Part shown: positions 23,641-35,326 of the stretch, piece after piece
Layout: every line of letters starts with the position of its first letter
Position numbering within the stretch: position 1 is the first letter of the stretch
Source of the DNA: Sciurus carolinensis
Taxonomy: Eukaryota > Chordata > Mammalia > Rodentia > Sciuridae
Length of the DNA stretch: 64,000 nucleotides
NCBI RefSeq assembly: GCF_902686445.1
Contig: NC_062217.1
Span: 86,051,758-86,115,757, forward strand
Direction of reading: 5' to 3'
Notes under the pieces: generated by a model
Databases searched by the model: none
What the model was told of the DNA's origin: nothing
What the model saw: the letters and a program-made list of their open reading frames with translations, nothing else
Translations under genes and position numbers: made by a program

Positions 23641-24349
23641 TCTCCTCCTTTAATATTTTTCCAACTTACTCAATTCTTGTGTCTCTCTTAAATGTCCCTC
23701 AGAGGCCTAAGGAGGAATAAACTATATTTGTGTCTAAATTTTATCATCTTTAGTTTGAATAAATAAATAGAAAAAAATAAAGTAGTTAATTCCTTTCTGG
23801 AAGGAAATAAATATATAGGTTATTTTCTGGTCTCCAGAATCATTAAACTATCTGGGATAAATGCTCAGGGCTGGAACATTTACAGAACCTTCCAGGATTC
23901 TGAGTTACCAAGTTAATACTTATGTGAAATGAAATGAAACTTTCTTTAAAAAATCATCCGTCAGTTAATGCAGCTTCTAATGTCAGAAAAGTTGACAGGT
24001 TTGATGTATTATCCCTTCAAAACACTGTCTCAAGACTTTAGCAAAACTGAAAGAGAAGGAAAATTATTTGAAGCAAATAAAATGGAAACCCAGAGAATTT
24101 AGGCTGACACATCAAAGCAAGTCAATCAAAACTAAATCCCAAAGAAGCTCTTTATTTGTCTCTTCTTTTAAAAGGAGTATCTAGCACTGATCATCTAAAA
24201 AAAATATCATACACAGTTTTCACGGGATAGGTGAGAGCCAGACTTTGGGGTCTCTGTAAATTCTGTTGTGTCATTTGTACCCTCATTCTTTTTAGCCCCC
24301 ATGACCCACTGCTGAGGCTTTGTGGTTTTGAAAGATGTTAGAAATGGGC

Positions 24350-24449
24350 CTGAGGGTGTAGCTCAGTGGTAGACCTCATGTTTACCAGGCACAGAGCTCT
24401 GAGTTTGATGCCCAGCACCACAAAAAAGAAAAAAGAAAAAAAAAAAAAA
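24350..24449 (+). mobile_element. ID SINE with target-site duplication
   Basis: The ID head (CTGAGGGTGTAGCTCAGTGG) and B-box region are followed by an A-rich tail. AGAAATGGGC is repeated at 24340-24349 and 24450-24459. Confidence 0.9.
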
Positions 24450-25386
24450 AGAAATGGGCAAATGATGGAATAGCCAGGACTTAGAGACACCTCCATCTCC
24501 AGGATCCTAGGCCTGGCTTCGGATACCTCTTGTCTCTAAGCACATGCCACCGCAGCCCTGGGGCAGCAGGGTGAGGCAGGAAGCAGGTGCTGAGTAGACC
24601 AGAGCGGGTGCCATGGGTGAACCGGATTTGTACTATCTTCTCTGTGCATGTCAGATTCTCAAATACAGCCTTGACCTGAATCCACATGAACCCACAGTGA
24701 TTGTGCTTTTTCCTCCTCCTCCTTAAAGGATAAACCTCATCTTCATGTGTTTCTCCACCAAAATTGTAGGACACTGTTAGAATCCTAAAAATTGGATCAG
24801 CTTCTGGAGGGCTGGGTCAGCTGTGCCTGGAGTAAATGACATGCTGCCGGGCCAAAGCTTAAGCGAGTGATAATACAGCCTATCTGCCTGGTACCTACCA
24901 CCTTGTAAATGCTTGCTGAAGTGATAATTGAAATTGATGGCTTATGAGCAAGATGAGTGAGACCTTGACTTGAACTTTGACATCATTGGTTCATAGACAA
25001 TGCATTCAAGCCCTGCACCCAAGTAACCTTAGTAATCTGTAGTTGGAGATGCTTTCTGAGAAGTGAGGACTTACTGTGATATTTAGTAAATCAATCAGTG
25101 TCTGTGGGATGCACCAATGAAGGTGACATGACAGGCCTGAGGGACTCAGAGCTTTTCACGGTTTTAAGGTTCAAGAGAAAGTACAAGGATAATGACTAAT
25201 GGGAAGGGTCCTCTTTGCCCAGGGCTAACAGGTGATGCACCTCCTATCTCTGTTTTTCCTTTATCACTAGGGAGAGAAGAATGTAGCTAACTTATCCCCA
25301 GGCAAAACCCTCTGACCAGGTTTTTCAATTTGGAGTTATAGAATGTTTTTGCTGATACAGTGGATTCTTTTTTCATATCATTTCAG

Positions 25387-25493
25387 GTATGCTAAGCTAC
25401 TGTGACAGATACAGTGAAGGCATGAAACGTGTCCTGAAGACTTTTGGACCTGTTCCAGAGTTTTCCGGAGCCACAGTTGAGAAAGTTCATCAG
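25387..25493 (+). CDS. CRYL1: CRYL1 penultimate coding exon
   Basis: The 107 bp start with the two bases that complete the split Gly codon of the previous exon and continue with 35 codons, beginning [20 protein letters not shown] and ending at a Gln. The acceptor is TTTCAG at 25381-25386 and the donor is GTATGT at 25494. The segment belongs to the C-terminal dimerisation/helical domain of the 3-hydroxyacyl-CoA dehydrogenase fold. It closely resembles the human protein, in which I recall only a handful of differences. The exon is intact, and the phase-1/phase-0 boundaries match both neighbours, which argues against a processed or broken copy. Confidence 0.97.
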
Positions 25494-25804
25494 GTATGTA
25501 GACTCACTGCCGAGAAACGGGCTGGCCTCACCTTCCCCTTTGCCTTGGGTGGGGCTTTTAGCTGGAATCTTGGCCCTTGATTTTGATGGTTCCTTTTTCC
25601 TGACTTTGTGCATGGATGCATCCTGGTCACTAGGAGACCCTAAGAACGAGATTTGGAAAGCTGGTGTTGATTGAGGGTTTTCTATGCTTCTTGTGTCTTT
25701 GAAAGCACTGTGTGCATTTTACATAAATAGGTAAAACACTTCTCCTCCTGGCAAAGTATTTCCTCTTCATGCTGCTTTTTTCCTTCCACTTTTCCTTTTC
25801 CCAG
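25494..25804 (+). other. CRYL1: CRYL1 last intron (311 bp)
   Basis: This short intron has GTATGT at its 5' end and TTTCCCAG at its 3' end, with a long pyrimidine tract before the acceptor. No repeats or other features are seen in it. Confidence 0.95.
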
Positions 25805-25918
25805 GCCATGCGCACGAAGGTTCCTGATGACCCAGAGCACTTGGCTGCCAGAAGGCAGTGGAGGGATGACTGCCTCAAGAAACTTGCCAAACTGAAGAGT
25901 CAGCTGCAGCCTGAGTAA
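25805..25918 (+). CDS. CRYL1: CRYL1 terminal coding exon with stop codon
   Basis: This exon has 37 codons and a TAA stop at 25916-25918. It opens [20 protein letters not shown] and ends in the Lys/Leu/Gln-rich tail ending KLKSQLQPE, typical of the CRYL1 C-terminus. The acceptor is a pyrimidine tract followed by CAG at 25802-25804, in phase 0 with the preceding donor. The three exons together give 108 residues, about one third of the enzyme. The NAD-binding Rossmann half is encoded by exons upstream of the window. The tail is charged and probably surface-exposed. No sign of pseudogenisation is seen. Confidence 0.97.
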   Translation, partial: AMRTKVPDDPEHLAARRQWRDDCLKKLAKLKSQLQPE

Positions 25919-26360
25919 AGTTCTTGTAATGCTACCATCACTCCTCCATTAAAAGACCTGTTTGGGAAAATTAAAAGCACTTGATCCAATTTAGGTTCTT
26001 GACCTAAAGATCTGGAGCTTGCTTCTCTGCATTTAACTGCATATGGCAACAGAGGCCAAATATCTTCCAGTCACTTGGAGACATAACCCCTGGACTTGGA
26101 TGTCACAGTAGCTCTTGGGTTCTGAGGTGTGGGTTTCCTGCTGCCTGGGCAAATAGTCTAAAGATTTTCACCTTTTCAATGCAATGATATATGTCCATAT
26201 TTTACAGCCAGTGATTGTGGCTTTCAGCTATTTTAATCTGTATTAAAATATTTTTGTAATTATTTTCTAACCCCTTTGTGAGTGCTCTGTGGCCCTGCAT
26301 TTGTGAGGCAATTACCTTCATTTTGATGCTTATTCTGAATTAAAGTTTTTGATTCCATAA
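25919..26360 (+). other. CRYL1: CRYL1 3' UTR
   Basis: About 440 bp follow the stop codon without any recognisable repeat and end shortly after an ATTAAA hexamer. The downstream sequence is T/G-rich, as expected around a cleavage site. An earlier ATTAAA-like site near 25948 could give a much shorter alternative 3' end. The exact cleavage point is inferred, not seen. Confidence 0.75.
26339..26344 (+). promoter_or_regulatory. CRYL1: Poly(A) signal ATTAAA of CRYL1
   Basis: ATTAAA, the commonest variant hexamer, lies 420 bp after the stop. A T/GT-rich stretch follows from about 26368, which fits a downstream element. It marks the probable end of the gene. Confidence 0.7.
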
Positions 26361-27755
26361 TGACATCCTTTTCCGCATGTTGTTTTTCTGAGAACAACAG
26401 CATTCAATTTTGATGCTTGGCATATTTTGGAATGATCACAATGAATGCACAATAAACAAATACTTTGTTCTGGGTACTTTATCATTCAGTCAAAATCCAC
26501 CAATTTGGGTCAATGTTGCCCAAAGTTGGTTCCATGGTGCCCTGTGGCTCTCTGGTCAGATACGTTTGAGGAACATTGACTGTCCAGCTCATGGGGACTT
26601 TTATGTTGGTAGCAAATGAAAGGATGCAAAGTTCCAAAAAAGATATCTATTAATTTTAACCCATATTCCATTATCTTCTTCCAAAGAATAAAACAGAACT
26701 GGTGTTCCAGAGGGATTGTACACAGGGGAGCTTGGTACTTGAGAGGTGTGCCCTGGAAAGTTTTAAGAAGTTGGCCTGTGAGCCTGGGTTTGGGTAACAG
26801 GTAAGAGTCAGCCAGCTCCTACCAGCAGAGGGAGAGGGTGGGGAAAGGCCCTGGTGCTCTGGGAAGGAAGGTGGTTGCCAGAAAGTTCTGGAGGGAGGCT
26901 GGCTGGGCCTGATGGTGAACAACCCTGAGGGTTATGCCAATGGTTGTTTTTTCACCTGGGACCAAAGCAGTCTGGGGAGAGTCAGGATCCCAGCAAGTGC
27001 ATTCTGATAGCAGAAGGGACCCAAACTGGAAATGAGATTGCTGTGGTCCAGGTAAGGGCTATAAAGGCAGGGAATGAATAAAGATGCTAGCAGGGTCAGG
27101 CAGCTGTGTTGTGCAAGGTAAGAAATGAGGAAGGAAATCTGAATGTCCCAGATATTAAAACTTTACTGAAAAGATAATGTGGCAAGATGTGAGGAGGATT
27201 TCACCTAGAAAGGGCTCCTCCTTCTCTTCATCTGATTAAGCTTCAGGCTCCCCTTCAACTCTGATGACTCAACCCCTCACTCTTCCTGACTGGCTACTTC
27301 ATGGAGCAGCAGGCAAGCCCTTGCATTTCCTACAGTTTCTGGGTCCTGCCACCCTCTCTGGTCTTGTCTGCTGAATCACTGCACTGTTCTCAGTGCCTCT
27401 CTGATTCTGAATACTGTGTAGTCTCCAGATTCGGGCCTGGGGCACTGATGTGAGGATGACCTCGTGGGCCAGTGGGGCACACGGGGAGCCCCTCACATAG
27501 TCTGTCTGGCTCGCAGCATCGATGAGCCATGGGAGTTCTAGAAGGACTGGCCATAGGGCTTTTGGTACCAAATGTGCAGAGGCAAGGCCTTGGGAGAGCC
27601 AGGCAGCAGCAGCCACAGGGTGGTGTGAGGTGCTGTGTGGCAAACAGCAGTGGGAGCACTGTGTAGGAGCAAACTCATTGATATATCTATGGTTTTTTTA
27701 ATCCACTTTTGCTGTCAAGTATTTTTGTGTGAATTTTAGGCATGTTCTGAGACAC
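26361..27755. other. Unassigned intergenic sequence just downstream of CRYL1
   Basis: Nothing recognisable as exon, RNA gene or clear transposon. Composition is ordinary mammalian intergenic DNA. Confidence 0.6.
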
Positions 27756-28078
27756 AGTTGGCCTCCTGTATCTGAGGATTCAACCAACTGAAGATCAAAG
27801 CTATTTGGGGGGAAAAATTCCAGAAAGTTCCCAAAAGCAATATGTACAATTTTTCCCTAGTCATTACTCTCTAAGTAACATAGCATAACAGCTATTTAGA
27901 CAGCATTTACATTGTCTTATGTATTATAAATCATCTAGAGATGATTTAGAGGGTATAGAAGGATGTGTATAGATTCATGCAAAAGCTACACTTTTAAGTA
28001 AGGGGTTGAGCATCCACAGATTTTGATGTCCACAGGGATCCTGGAACCAATTCTCTGAAGATTCAAAGGGATGACTAT
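27756..28078 (-). mobile_element. MER2-like Tigger DNA transposon, antisense (second copy)
   Basis: It opens CAGTTGGCCTCCTGTATCTG and closes CCAATTCTCTGAAGATTCAA with GGGATGACTAT, the same layout as the copy at 13623-13978. No transposase coding. Confidence 0.78.
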
Positions 28079-28599
28079 ATCCACATTATGGCAGACTTGA
28101 CGAGAAGAGAACATTTCAGCAGAAGGAAAGTGATGGATGAAGCCATCCACAGATGGTGTCCGCCCAGCTGTGGAAATTCTTCTTGGTTGTACTTTTAGCC
28201 ATCGCAGTATATAAGGAGGAGGAGTCAAAGAAGTGATGTGCTATGAAAATGCTGAGAGATTCTTACCTAAAATCTGGAAAAAAAAAAAAAAAGGGACTCT
28301 TCAAACTGGAGTACAGCAGAGAACATATTTGTGGTTCAGGACTCATCTTCAGAAAGATGGTTCTGGAAATAACTGAATAGTCAGGAACTGCTCTGATATG
28401 TAACTATAAGGAAAGCCAGGGATGTAAGCCCAACCTCACACAAAGCCCAAGCAATCATGACTTTTAAAGAAAGATCATCAGAAAAATGAGCAACTCTGCT
28501 TGTGAGGAGGGCTTTCTGCTTTTCAGTTTCTCATTGCTGGGGTCACTACTCAAGGGCTTGGTTACTTTGATGAGTTCAGCAGCTGTATAAGTCCATGTT
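28079..28599. other. Unassigned intergenic sequence with a block repeated at 30082
   Basis: Positions 28102-28143 are nearly identical to 30082-30123. The rest is unrecognised apart from an A-run near 28280. Confidence 0.55.
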
Positions 28600-29020
28600 C
28601 CCATTTCCCCATTCATATCCTTTTTCTGTCTAGGATTTTGTTCAGGACACTGCTCTGCACATCATGGTCATGTCTGGCCAGCTCCTCTGGTCCATGCCAG
28701 TTTCTCAGTCTTGTCTTGCTTTTCATGACCTTGAGAGTCCACGAGCCCCAGCTTCCGGAGAACCCTATAGAATATCGTCAGTCTGAGTTTGTCTGATGTT
28801 TTTCTCATCAGTAGACTGGGACAGGCTTGTGATTAGGAGAAGTGCCCTTCTCATCACATCCCGCCAGAGGCAAGCAGTCCCCAGGAGATGTTACTGGGAC
28901 TATTGACCTTCAACACATTAGTTTGCCAGGTTTCTCCACTGGGAGTTACTATTAGAAAATTGGAAGTTAATTAGAAAAAGCAACCTGATCAGATATCATC
29001 CTGACTGGTTTCTGAGTCAT
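28600..29020. mobile_element. Probable ancient LINE-type interspersed repeat
   Basis: The stretch around GTTTGTCTGATGTTTTTCTC, CTTCTCATCACATC and CAGGTTTCTCCACTGGGAGT resembles a high-copy mammalian consensus I associate with old L1M elements. Family and orientation are not certain. Confidence 0.45.
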
Positions 29021-30029
29021 TTTCTTGGCATAGCAAAGCTATAAATCTCCATCCACATAGTGTAATGCACACTTGGTTCTTCTCAGGTTGGTCTCTGAGT
29101 TCGGTTGTCTTTCCCAAAGTACCCACAGCGATCCATGCGCACAAGGGGCTATTGTTCTATCCTGCATGTTTAGCTTAGAAACTTTAAAAAACTAAAGACT
29201 GCAATGTGTGGCTGGGTTTAGCTTATTGAGCTAAGACAATAATCCTGTACCCTGAGTAAGTGACAATAACCTTGAGATTCTACCAGTAGCTTAAGAAGTT
29301 CTCAAAAGTCTGATGTAGTCAATTTGCCAGGAGTAAAAGGGAGCAACACCTCCTATGTTGTAACCTCCTTCACATAAGACAAGTGGGTTAGTCTTTGGCA
29401 TGTCACAAACCTGACTGGCAGTGATGGCCTGACTCCCAGCTTGTAATGTTGGATGCATTGTCACATCATATGCAATGATGGTTTCAGGTGGCAGTAGTGT
29501 CCATCTGGGTGCCATGGGCTTGGTTCTAATTAGTTTTATCGGAGAATAGGCCCTAATCAAGAACCACATTGTCACAGGAACCACATTGTCACATGAACAG
29601 TCACAATTTGTTTCCAGTCCATGACCCCAGAGAGTGTTGCCTGTAGTCTGTGGTTCTCTTCCAGATGGTTAATCAGGTAGCTAGGTCATCCAGGAACCAT
29701 TTGCTAGTGCATATGCAGTTTGTGAATGACAGGGGGATTTTCTCATGCTGATCAAACTTGAAATACTGATATCAAAACCAAAATGCCAGTTTTACTAATT
29801 TTAAATGGATTAATCTAACCATGGGTAAGGCATTGCTCCAAATGTCAAGGATAGACAAAACAGGCAAAAAAAATATGCCTATGCTCATGGACCATATTCT
29901 ATAGCTCCAGTGGGAGAAAAGAAAGCATAAATCAATTGGCAAATATAGGATATATCAGAAAGTGAGTAGTATGTAGATAAAAGTAAAGCATGGCAGAGGG
30001 ATAGGGGTACATACAGGTGGTGTGTGTCT
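29021..30029. other. Unassigned intergenic sequence
   Basis: No exon or clear transposon is seen. It contains a 17-bp tandem duplication at 29561-29593 (unit beginning GAACCACATTGTCACA). Confidence 0.55.
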
Positions 30030-30625
30030 GTATATGTATGTGTGTGCACAATTTAAAAGAAGTAATTGCAGAAGGCTAGATGAGAAGAGAACATTTCAGC
30101 AGAAAGAAAGTGAGGAATGAAGCTATGATGAGATGTGCAAAGGCCCTGAGGTAGAAACTGAATTGATGTGTCAAAGGAGCTGCTAGGGGTCCATGTGACT
30201 GAGTGGCAGGAGGGAGGGAAGAAGTAGTCAGAAAGGGGAGAGAGGGTTGAGGCAACCAATTTGAAGACTGGCTTTTACCCTGCAAGGAGCATTTCAAGCA
30301 GGATTTTCAAGGTGATCTCTGGTTTACATTGAGAAGGGAGTCTCTGGAGGTCTGGGCAGAGGCAGCAAAGGCTCTCTCATCATTGTCTCTCTGTCAGAGA
30401 TGACAATGGAGGTTTGAAGGAGGTGGGTGGCAGTGGTTGAGGTAAGAAGTGACTGGATTCTGGTGCTGTCTTGGAAGTAACTTGGAAAGGCTGGACTGAC
30501 AGATTGGATGCGGGGGCCTGGGGAGAAGGGAAGTCAAGGAAGACTGCAAGATCTGTGGCTAGTACAACCGGAAGGGTGGAGAGCTGCCATTTACCCGGAT
30601 GGGGAAGATGGGAGGGTCAGAGAGT
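30030..30625 (+). mobile_element. Old high-copy interspersed repeat, family unassigned
   Basis: The ordered blocks AAAGGCCCTGAGGTAGAAAC, GGGGTCCATGTGACTGAGTG, CAAGGAAGACTGCAAGATCT and GCCATTTACCCGGATGGGGA follow a repeat common to mammalian genomes. I cannot name its family with confidence. Confidence 0.55.
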
Positions 30626-30792
30626 AAGATCCAAGTGTACCAGTTCTCAGTAGCTTGGATTCTGAGAAGAGGAGTGGCAGATGCTGCTGGGCTATGATCG
30701 TCCACATGTGGCCCCTGCTGAGTGGAATGAGCACCTGGGTCAGGCAGGAAGGAAATGTTTGACCTGCATGAAAACGATGGAAACAAAACCCT

Positions 30793-31010
30793 GGGGCTGG
30801 GCGTGGTGGTGCACACCTGTAATCCCAGTGGCTTGGGAGGCTGAGGCAGGAGGATGGTGAGTTCAAAGACAGCCTCAGCAATTTAGTGAGACCCTAAGCA
30901 ACTGGGGGAGACCCTGTCTCAAAATAAAATAATATAAAAAAGGACTGGGGATGAAGCTCAGTAGTCAAGCATGCCTGGGTTCAATCTCTGGTAAAAAAAA
31001 AAAAAAAAAA
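30793..31010 (+). mobile_element. B1-dID SINE
   Basis: The B1 half (GGCTGGGCGTGGTGGTGCAC) and the ID half (GGACTGGGGATGAAGCTCAG) are followed by an A-run. Confidence 0.92.
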
Positions 31011-31022
31011 ACACGTGCGCAT

Positions 31023-31023
<1 letters not shown>

Positions 31024-31055
<32 letters not shown>
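31024..31055. repeat. (CA)n microsatellite
   Basis: Sixteen uninterrupted CA units, next to the A tail of the SINE. Confidence 0.97.
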
Positions 31056-31058
<3 letters not shown>

Positions 31059-32039
31059 CTAAAAACAAAACAAAACAAAAATTGTAAAACAAAGCCCTGG
31101 CTCCCCTGCTCCCTTCCAGAGTCTGTTACCATTGTATCTTCAGAAAGGTGAGTACACCAATTCCCTTGCAGTTTCCTGGTCAATAAATGTGTTTGAAGCA
31201 ACAGCTGTATGCTTAGGTATTGTGTAGGGTCTAGGCTATGGAAATGGGTTGACCCTAACCATGATGCCTACACTGTCTGAGAAAGGAGGGATGAATGAAG
31301 AGACAAGCATCAAGTTGCAAGTGCAGTGAGAGACCTTTGCACAGGGTGTCCTTCGGAGGGCACAAGAAGCCCTGACAGTCTGGTGAGGGGACAAGGGATG
31401 TCGGCAGGTGTTTCCTAAAGCAAGTGATGTCTGAGTTGTATTAAAAAGTGAGAGGAAATGAGGCTAGCAAAGGTTAATCTGTACCACCTAGAATAGCCTT
31501 GGATACATAGAAGGCATTGAAGAAATAACTGTTGAAAGAAAGAATGAATGAAAGGGGGTTGGAGGGAGGAGCTGCAGGCAGCAGAATGAGAGCATTGTGA
31601 CCTGGAGTGGCCTGGACCTGCAGATCCAGCTCCTTACAAACATCCTCTTTGTGCATGTTTGGAAGATGCCCTGCACCCACACACTTGTGCAGTCGGTTTA
31701 CTCTCCTCCTTGTGCAGTTGATTTGCTCATTTCATCAGTTTGCCATCATCATACGCCTCACTCGGAGAGTAACCTCGTGTCTAAGTTCAAGAGGCAACTT
31801 ATTATACACCGATTAAATCACCATGCCGCGTGACTGTCTAACATTTTCTAGTTCTGGTGGCTTCCTCCTAACCTGGCTGACATCCAGAGAGCTTAGTACA
31901 CCGTCTGTGGGTTGAATTGAAAGGAGGATTACAGTCACTTGGATTTAGTATCTGTCAACATGTCATTTTCTCTTTAGATTTTTATCTGTACCTTTTTGCC
32001 TGTATTACCCTGACTTTTTTTTTTTTAAACACAAGCTTG
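31056..32039. other. Unassigned intergenic sequence
   Basis: No gene is seen. 31440-31560 weakly recalls an L2/old-repeat 3' end. Confidence 0.5.
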
Positions 32040-32140
32040 AGGGCTGGGAGTGTGGCTCAGTGGTAGAGTGTGAACCCAGCATGCATAAGGCCCTGGGTTC
32101 GAGCCCCAGCCCCGGGGGGGGAAAAAAACCGAAAAAAAAG
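32040..32140 (+). repeat. ID SINE
   Basis: A well-preserved ID with head GAGGGCTGGGAGTGTGGCTC, B box GGGTTCGAGCCCC and an A-rich tail interrupted by a G-run. Confidence 0.9.
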
Positions 32141-33043
32141 CTAGAAACGTCTATAAATATATACAAAACAGCACCATTGGTGGAGCGTATACATGCTGCA
32201 AAGATGCCTATGAAAAACAAGCCAATTCCAAATACAGGTCATGGGCAAAGAGTGTCAGGCAGGAGAACTGACAAAGAGACTTGAGTCCAAGGATTCTTCA
32301 TTTTTCCTCTTTGCGTCCCTGGCATGAGGCCCTGTGGCTAGTTTGGAGCACATGCTCAATAGTGTTTGAGCAAGACGTCGGGTGAGTAGAGTTCATTTTG
32401 CCAGGATGGGTGGGCACGGTGGGCAACTGCCCAACTGCAGTACCATGGTGGGTCAGCCTGCACACTGAGCTTGTAGATGGCATGAAAAGGTGTTTTGTTA
32501 CGTGGTAAAAGTTGTTAACAGTAGAGCTTCTTATTGAAAGAAGACATGTATCCATCTCCCAGAACCTTTAAAGTAGGTCAATCTGTATCTATATTATCTC
32601 AAAAGAGGACCTCGATCTATCAAGGACAACAGACATAGGTATATTTACAGGGAAAACTTCTGGAAGAAAGGATATCAAAATGTAAAGTTTGCTTATTCTG
32701 GATGGTTCTAATTTTCTTTTTCAAGATTTTCTTTATCTTCTAATTCTTGCCATAAACATATTATTTTTACATTAAAAACCGTGATGCTGTTAATTCTGAA
32801 TTCTTTCCGTTGTGGTCATGACCAAGTAGTTATTAAGACCAGAGTGTGGAGGAGATGAATTCTGGCACCCGCAACCAAGTTGTTTCACATGTTTGATAGG
32901 TCTCAGCGTCAATAACCTGTCCAATGGTTCAGTCTGTTGTATGCCATGGACAGCCCAAGCATCTTGATGCAGAGGTGTGGGTCTCCTCACAAGATCTGAT
33001 TGCACATCTGCTAACTCAGCATTTTTTTCTTTTATTTTTCCCA
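32141..33043. other. Unassigned intergenic sequence
   Basis: Nothing recognisable. The open frame at 32298-32555 (-) has no known domain. Confidence 0.55.
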
Positions 33044-33482
33044 TTTTTTTAAAAAAATTTTGTTCTAATTAGTAACACATGACAGAATGAATTTTGACAT
33101 GTTATACATAAACGGAGTATAACTTCTCATTCTTCTGGTAGTCCATGATGTAGAGTTACACTGGTCATGTAATCATATATGCACATAGGGTCATAATGTC
33201 CGATGCATTCTACTGTCCTTTCTACCTCCATACCTTCTCCTCTCTTTCACTCTCCTTTGTCTAACCCAACAGATCTCTATTCTTCCCTAGCCCCTCACCT
33301 CCTTAATGTGAGAATTAGCATGTGAATATCAGAGAAAACATTTGACCTTTGGTCCTCTGGGATTGCTTAATTCACTTATCATGATATTCTCCAACTCCAT
33401 CCGTTTACTGGCAAATGCCATAATTTCATTCTTCTTTAAGGTTGAGTGATATCCCATTGTATATATATGCCACAGTTTCTTT

Positions 33483-35326
33483 TTTTTAATTTATTTTTAT
33501 TGTAAACAAATGGGATACATGTTGTTTCTGTACATGGAGTAATAGCATACCATTTGCATATTCATACATTTACATAGAGTAATGATGTTTGATTCATTCC
33601 GTTATTTTTTTCCTTCCCACCCACCCCTCCCACCCCTCATTTCCTTCTATACAGTTCCTCCTTCCTCCATTCTTGCCCCTCTCCCACCCCCCATTATGTG
33701 TCATCATCCGCTTATCAGTGAGATCATTCGTCTTTGGATTTTTGAGATTGGCTTATCTCACTTAACATGATATTCTCCAATTTCATCCATTTGCCTGCAA
33801 ATGCCATAATTTTATTATTCTTTATAGCTGAGTAATATTCCATTGTATATACATACCACAGTTTCTTTATCCATTCATCAATTGAAGGGCATCTAGGTTG
33901 GTTCCACAATCTGGCTATTGTGAATTGAGCAGCTATGAACATTGATGTGGCTGTATCTCTGTAGTATGCTGATTTTAAGTCCTTTGGGTATAGGGCGAGG
34001 AGTGGGATAGCTGGGTCAAATGGTAGGTCCATTCCAAGTTTTCTAAGAAATCTCCACACTGCTTTCCAGAGTGGCTGCACTAATTTGCAGCCCCACCAGC
34101 AATGTATGAGTGTACCTTTCTCCCCACATCCTCGCCAACACCTGTTGTTGCTTGTATTCTTGATAATCGCCATTCTAATTGGGGCGAGATGGAATCTTAG
34201 TGTAGTTTTGATTTGCATTTCTCTTATTACTAAAGATGGTGAACATTTTTTCATATGTTTGTTGATTGCTTGTAGATCTTCTTCTGTGAAGCATCTGTTC
34301 ATATCCTTAGCCCATTTGTTGATTGGGTTATTTGTATTCTTGGTGTAGAGTCTTTTGAATTCTTTATATATTCTAGACATTGGTGCTCTATCTGAAGTAT
34401 GAGTGGCAAAGATATTTTCCCACTCTGTAGGCTCTCTCTTCGCATTGCTGATAGTTTCCTTTGCTGAGAGAAAGCTATTTAGTTTGACTCTATCCCAGTT
34501 ATTGATTCTTGCTTTTATTTCTTGTGCTATGGGAGTCCTGTTAAGGAAGTCTGATCCTAAGCCAACAAGTTGAAGATTTGGACCTACTTTTTCTTCTATA
34601 AGATGCAAGGTCTCTGGTCTGATTTCAAGGTCCTTGATCCATTGTGAGTTGCTTTTTGTGCAGGGTGAGAGATAGGGGTTTAGTTTCATTCTGTTGCATA
34701 TGGATTTCCAGTTTTCCCAGCACCATTTGTTGAAGAGGCTATCTTTTCTCCATTGCATATTTTTGGCCCCTTTGTCTATCTAGTATTAGAAAATTGTATT
34801 TGTTTGGGTTTGTGTCCATGTCCTCTATTCTGTACCATTGATCTACTGTCTATTTTGGTGCCAATACCATGCTGTTTTTGTTACTATTGCTTTGTAGTAT
34901 AGTTGAAGTTCTGGTATTGTGATACCCCCTGTTTCATTCTTCCTGCTAAGGATTGCTTTAGCTATTCTGGGCTTCTTATTCTTCCAGATGAATTTCATGA
35001 TTGCTTGCTCTATTTCTGTAAGGTACGTCATTGGGATTTTAATTGGAATTGCATTGAATCTGTATAGCACTTTTGGTAGTATGGCCATTTTGACAATATT
35101 AATTCTGCCTATCCAAGAACATGGGATATATTTCTATCTTCTAAGGTCTTCCTTAATTTCTTTCTTCAGTGTTTTGTAGTTTTCATTGTAGAGATCTTTA
35201 CGTTAGATTGATTCCAAAGTATTTTTTTTTTGAGGCTATTGCAAATGGGGTTGTTTTCCTCATTTCCCTTTCAGCTGTTTCGTCGCTTGCGTATAAAAAT
35301 GCTTTAGTTTTATGCGTGTTGATTTT
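33483..35326 (-). mobile_element. Younger L1 insertion, 5'-truncated, inside the older L1
   Basis: This 1.84-kb antisense L1 has a G-rich 3' UTR (C-rich on +, 33600-33700), an ORF2 C-terminus and a 5' truncation in the ORF2 region. It is bounded by GCCACAGTTTCTTT (33469-33482) and GCCACAATTTCTTT (35327-35340), a 13/14 target-site duplication. In the element's sense orientation the duplication starts AAAGAAA, which fits the L1 endonuclease preference. Confidence 0.9.
33724..34758 (-). pseudogene. L1 ORF2p C-terminal fragment, open for 344 codons
   Basis: This frame corresponds to the end of the L1 endonuclease/reverse transcriptase polyprotein: the post-RT region, the Cys/His cluster [18 protein letters not shown] and the typical C-terminal Trp/Ile-Lys-rich segment (LWYVYTMEYYSAIKNN). 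The endonuclease and catalytic RT domains are absent through 5' truncation. Upstream on the element (34843-35088) a further ORF2 piece is in another frame, separated by at least one frameshift. It cannot encode an active enzyme; the long open frame reflects modest age. Confidence 0.9.

Larger units (their letters stand above)
18561..25386 (+). other. CRYL1: CRYL1 intron between the third-last and penultimate exons
   Basis: This 6.8-kb intron is bounded by GT at 18561 and AG at 25385-25386. It holds a MIR split by a B1-dID SINE, one MaLR LTR and one ID SINE, listed separately. The stretches 18561-20818, 21341-23263, 23641-24339 and 24460-25386 contain nothing I recognise. Confidence 0.93.
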
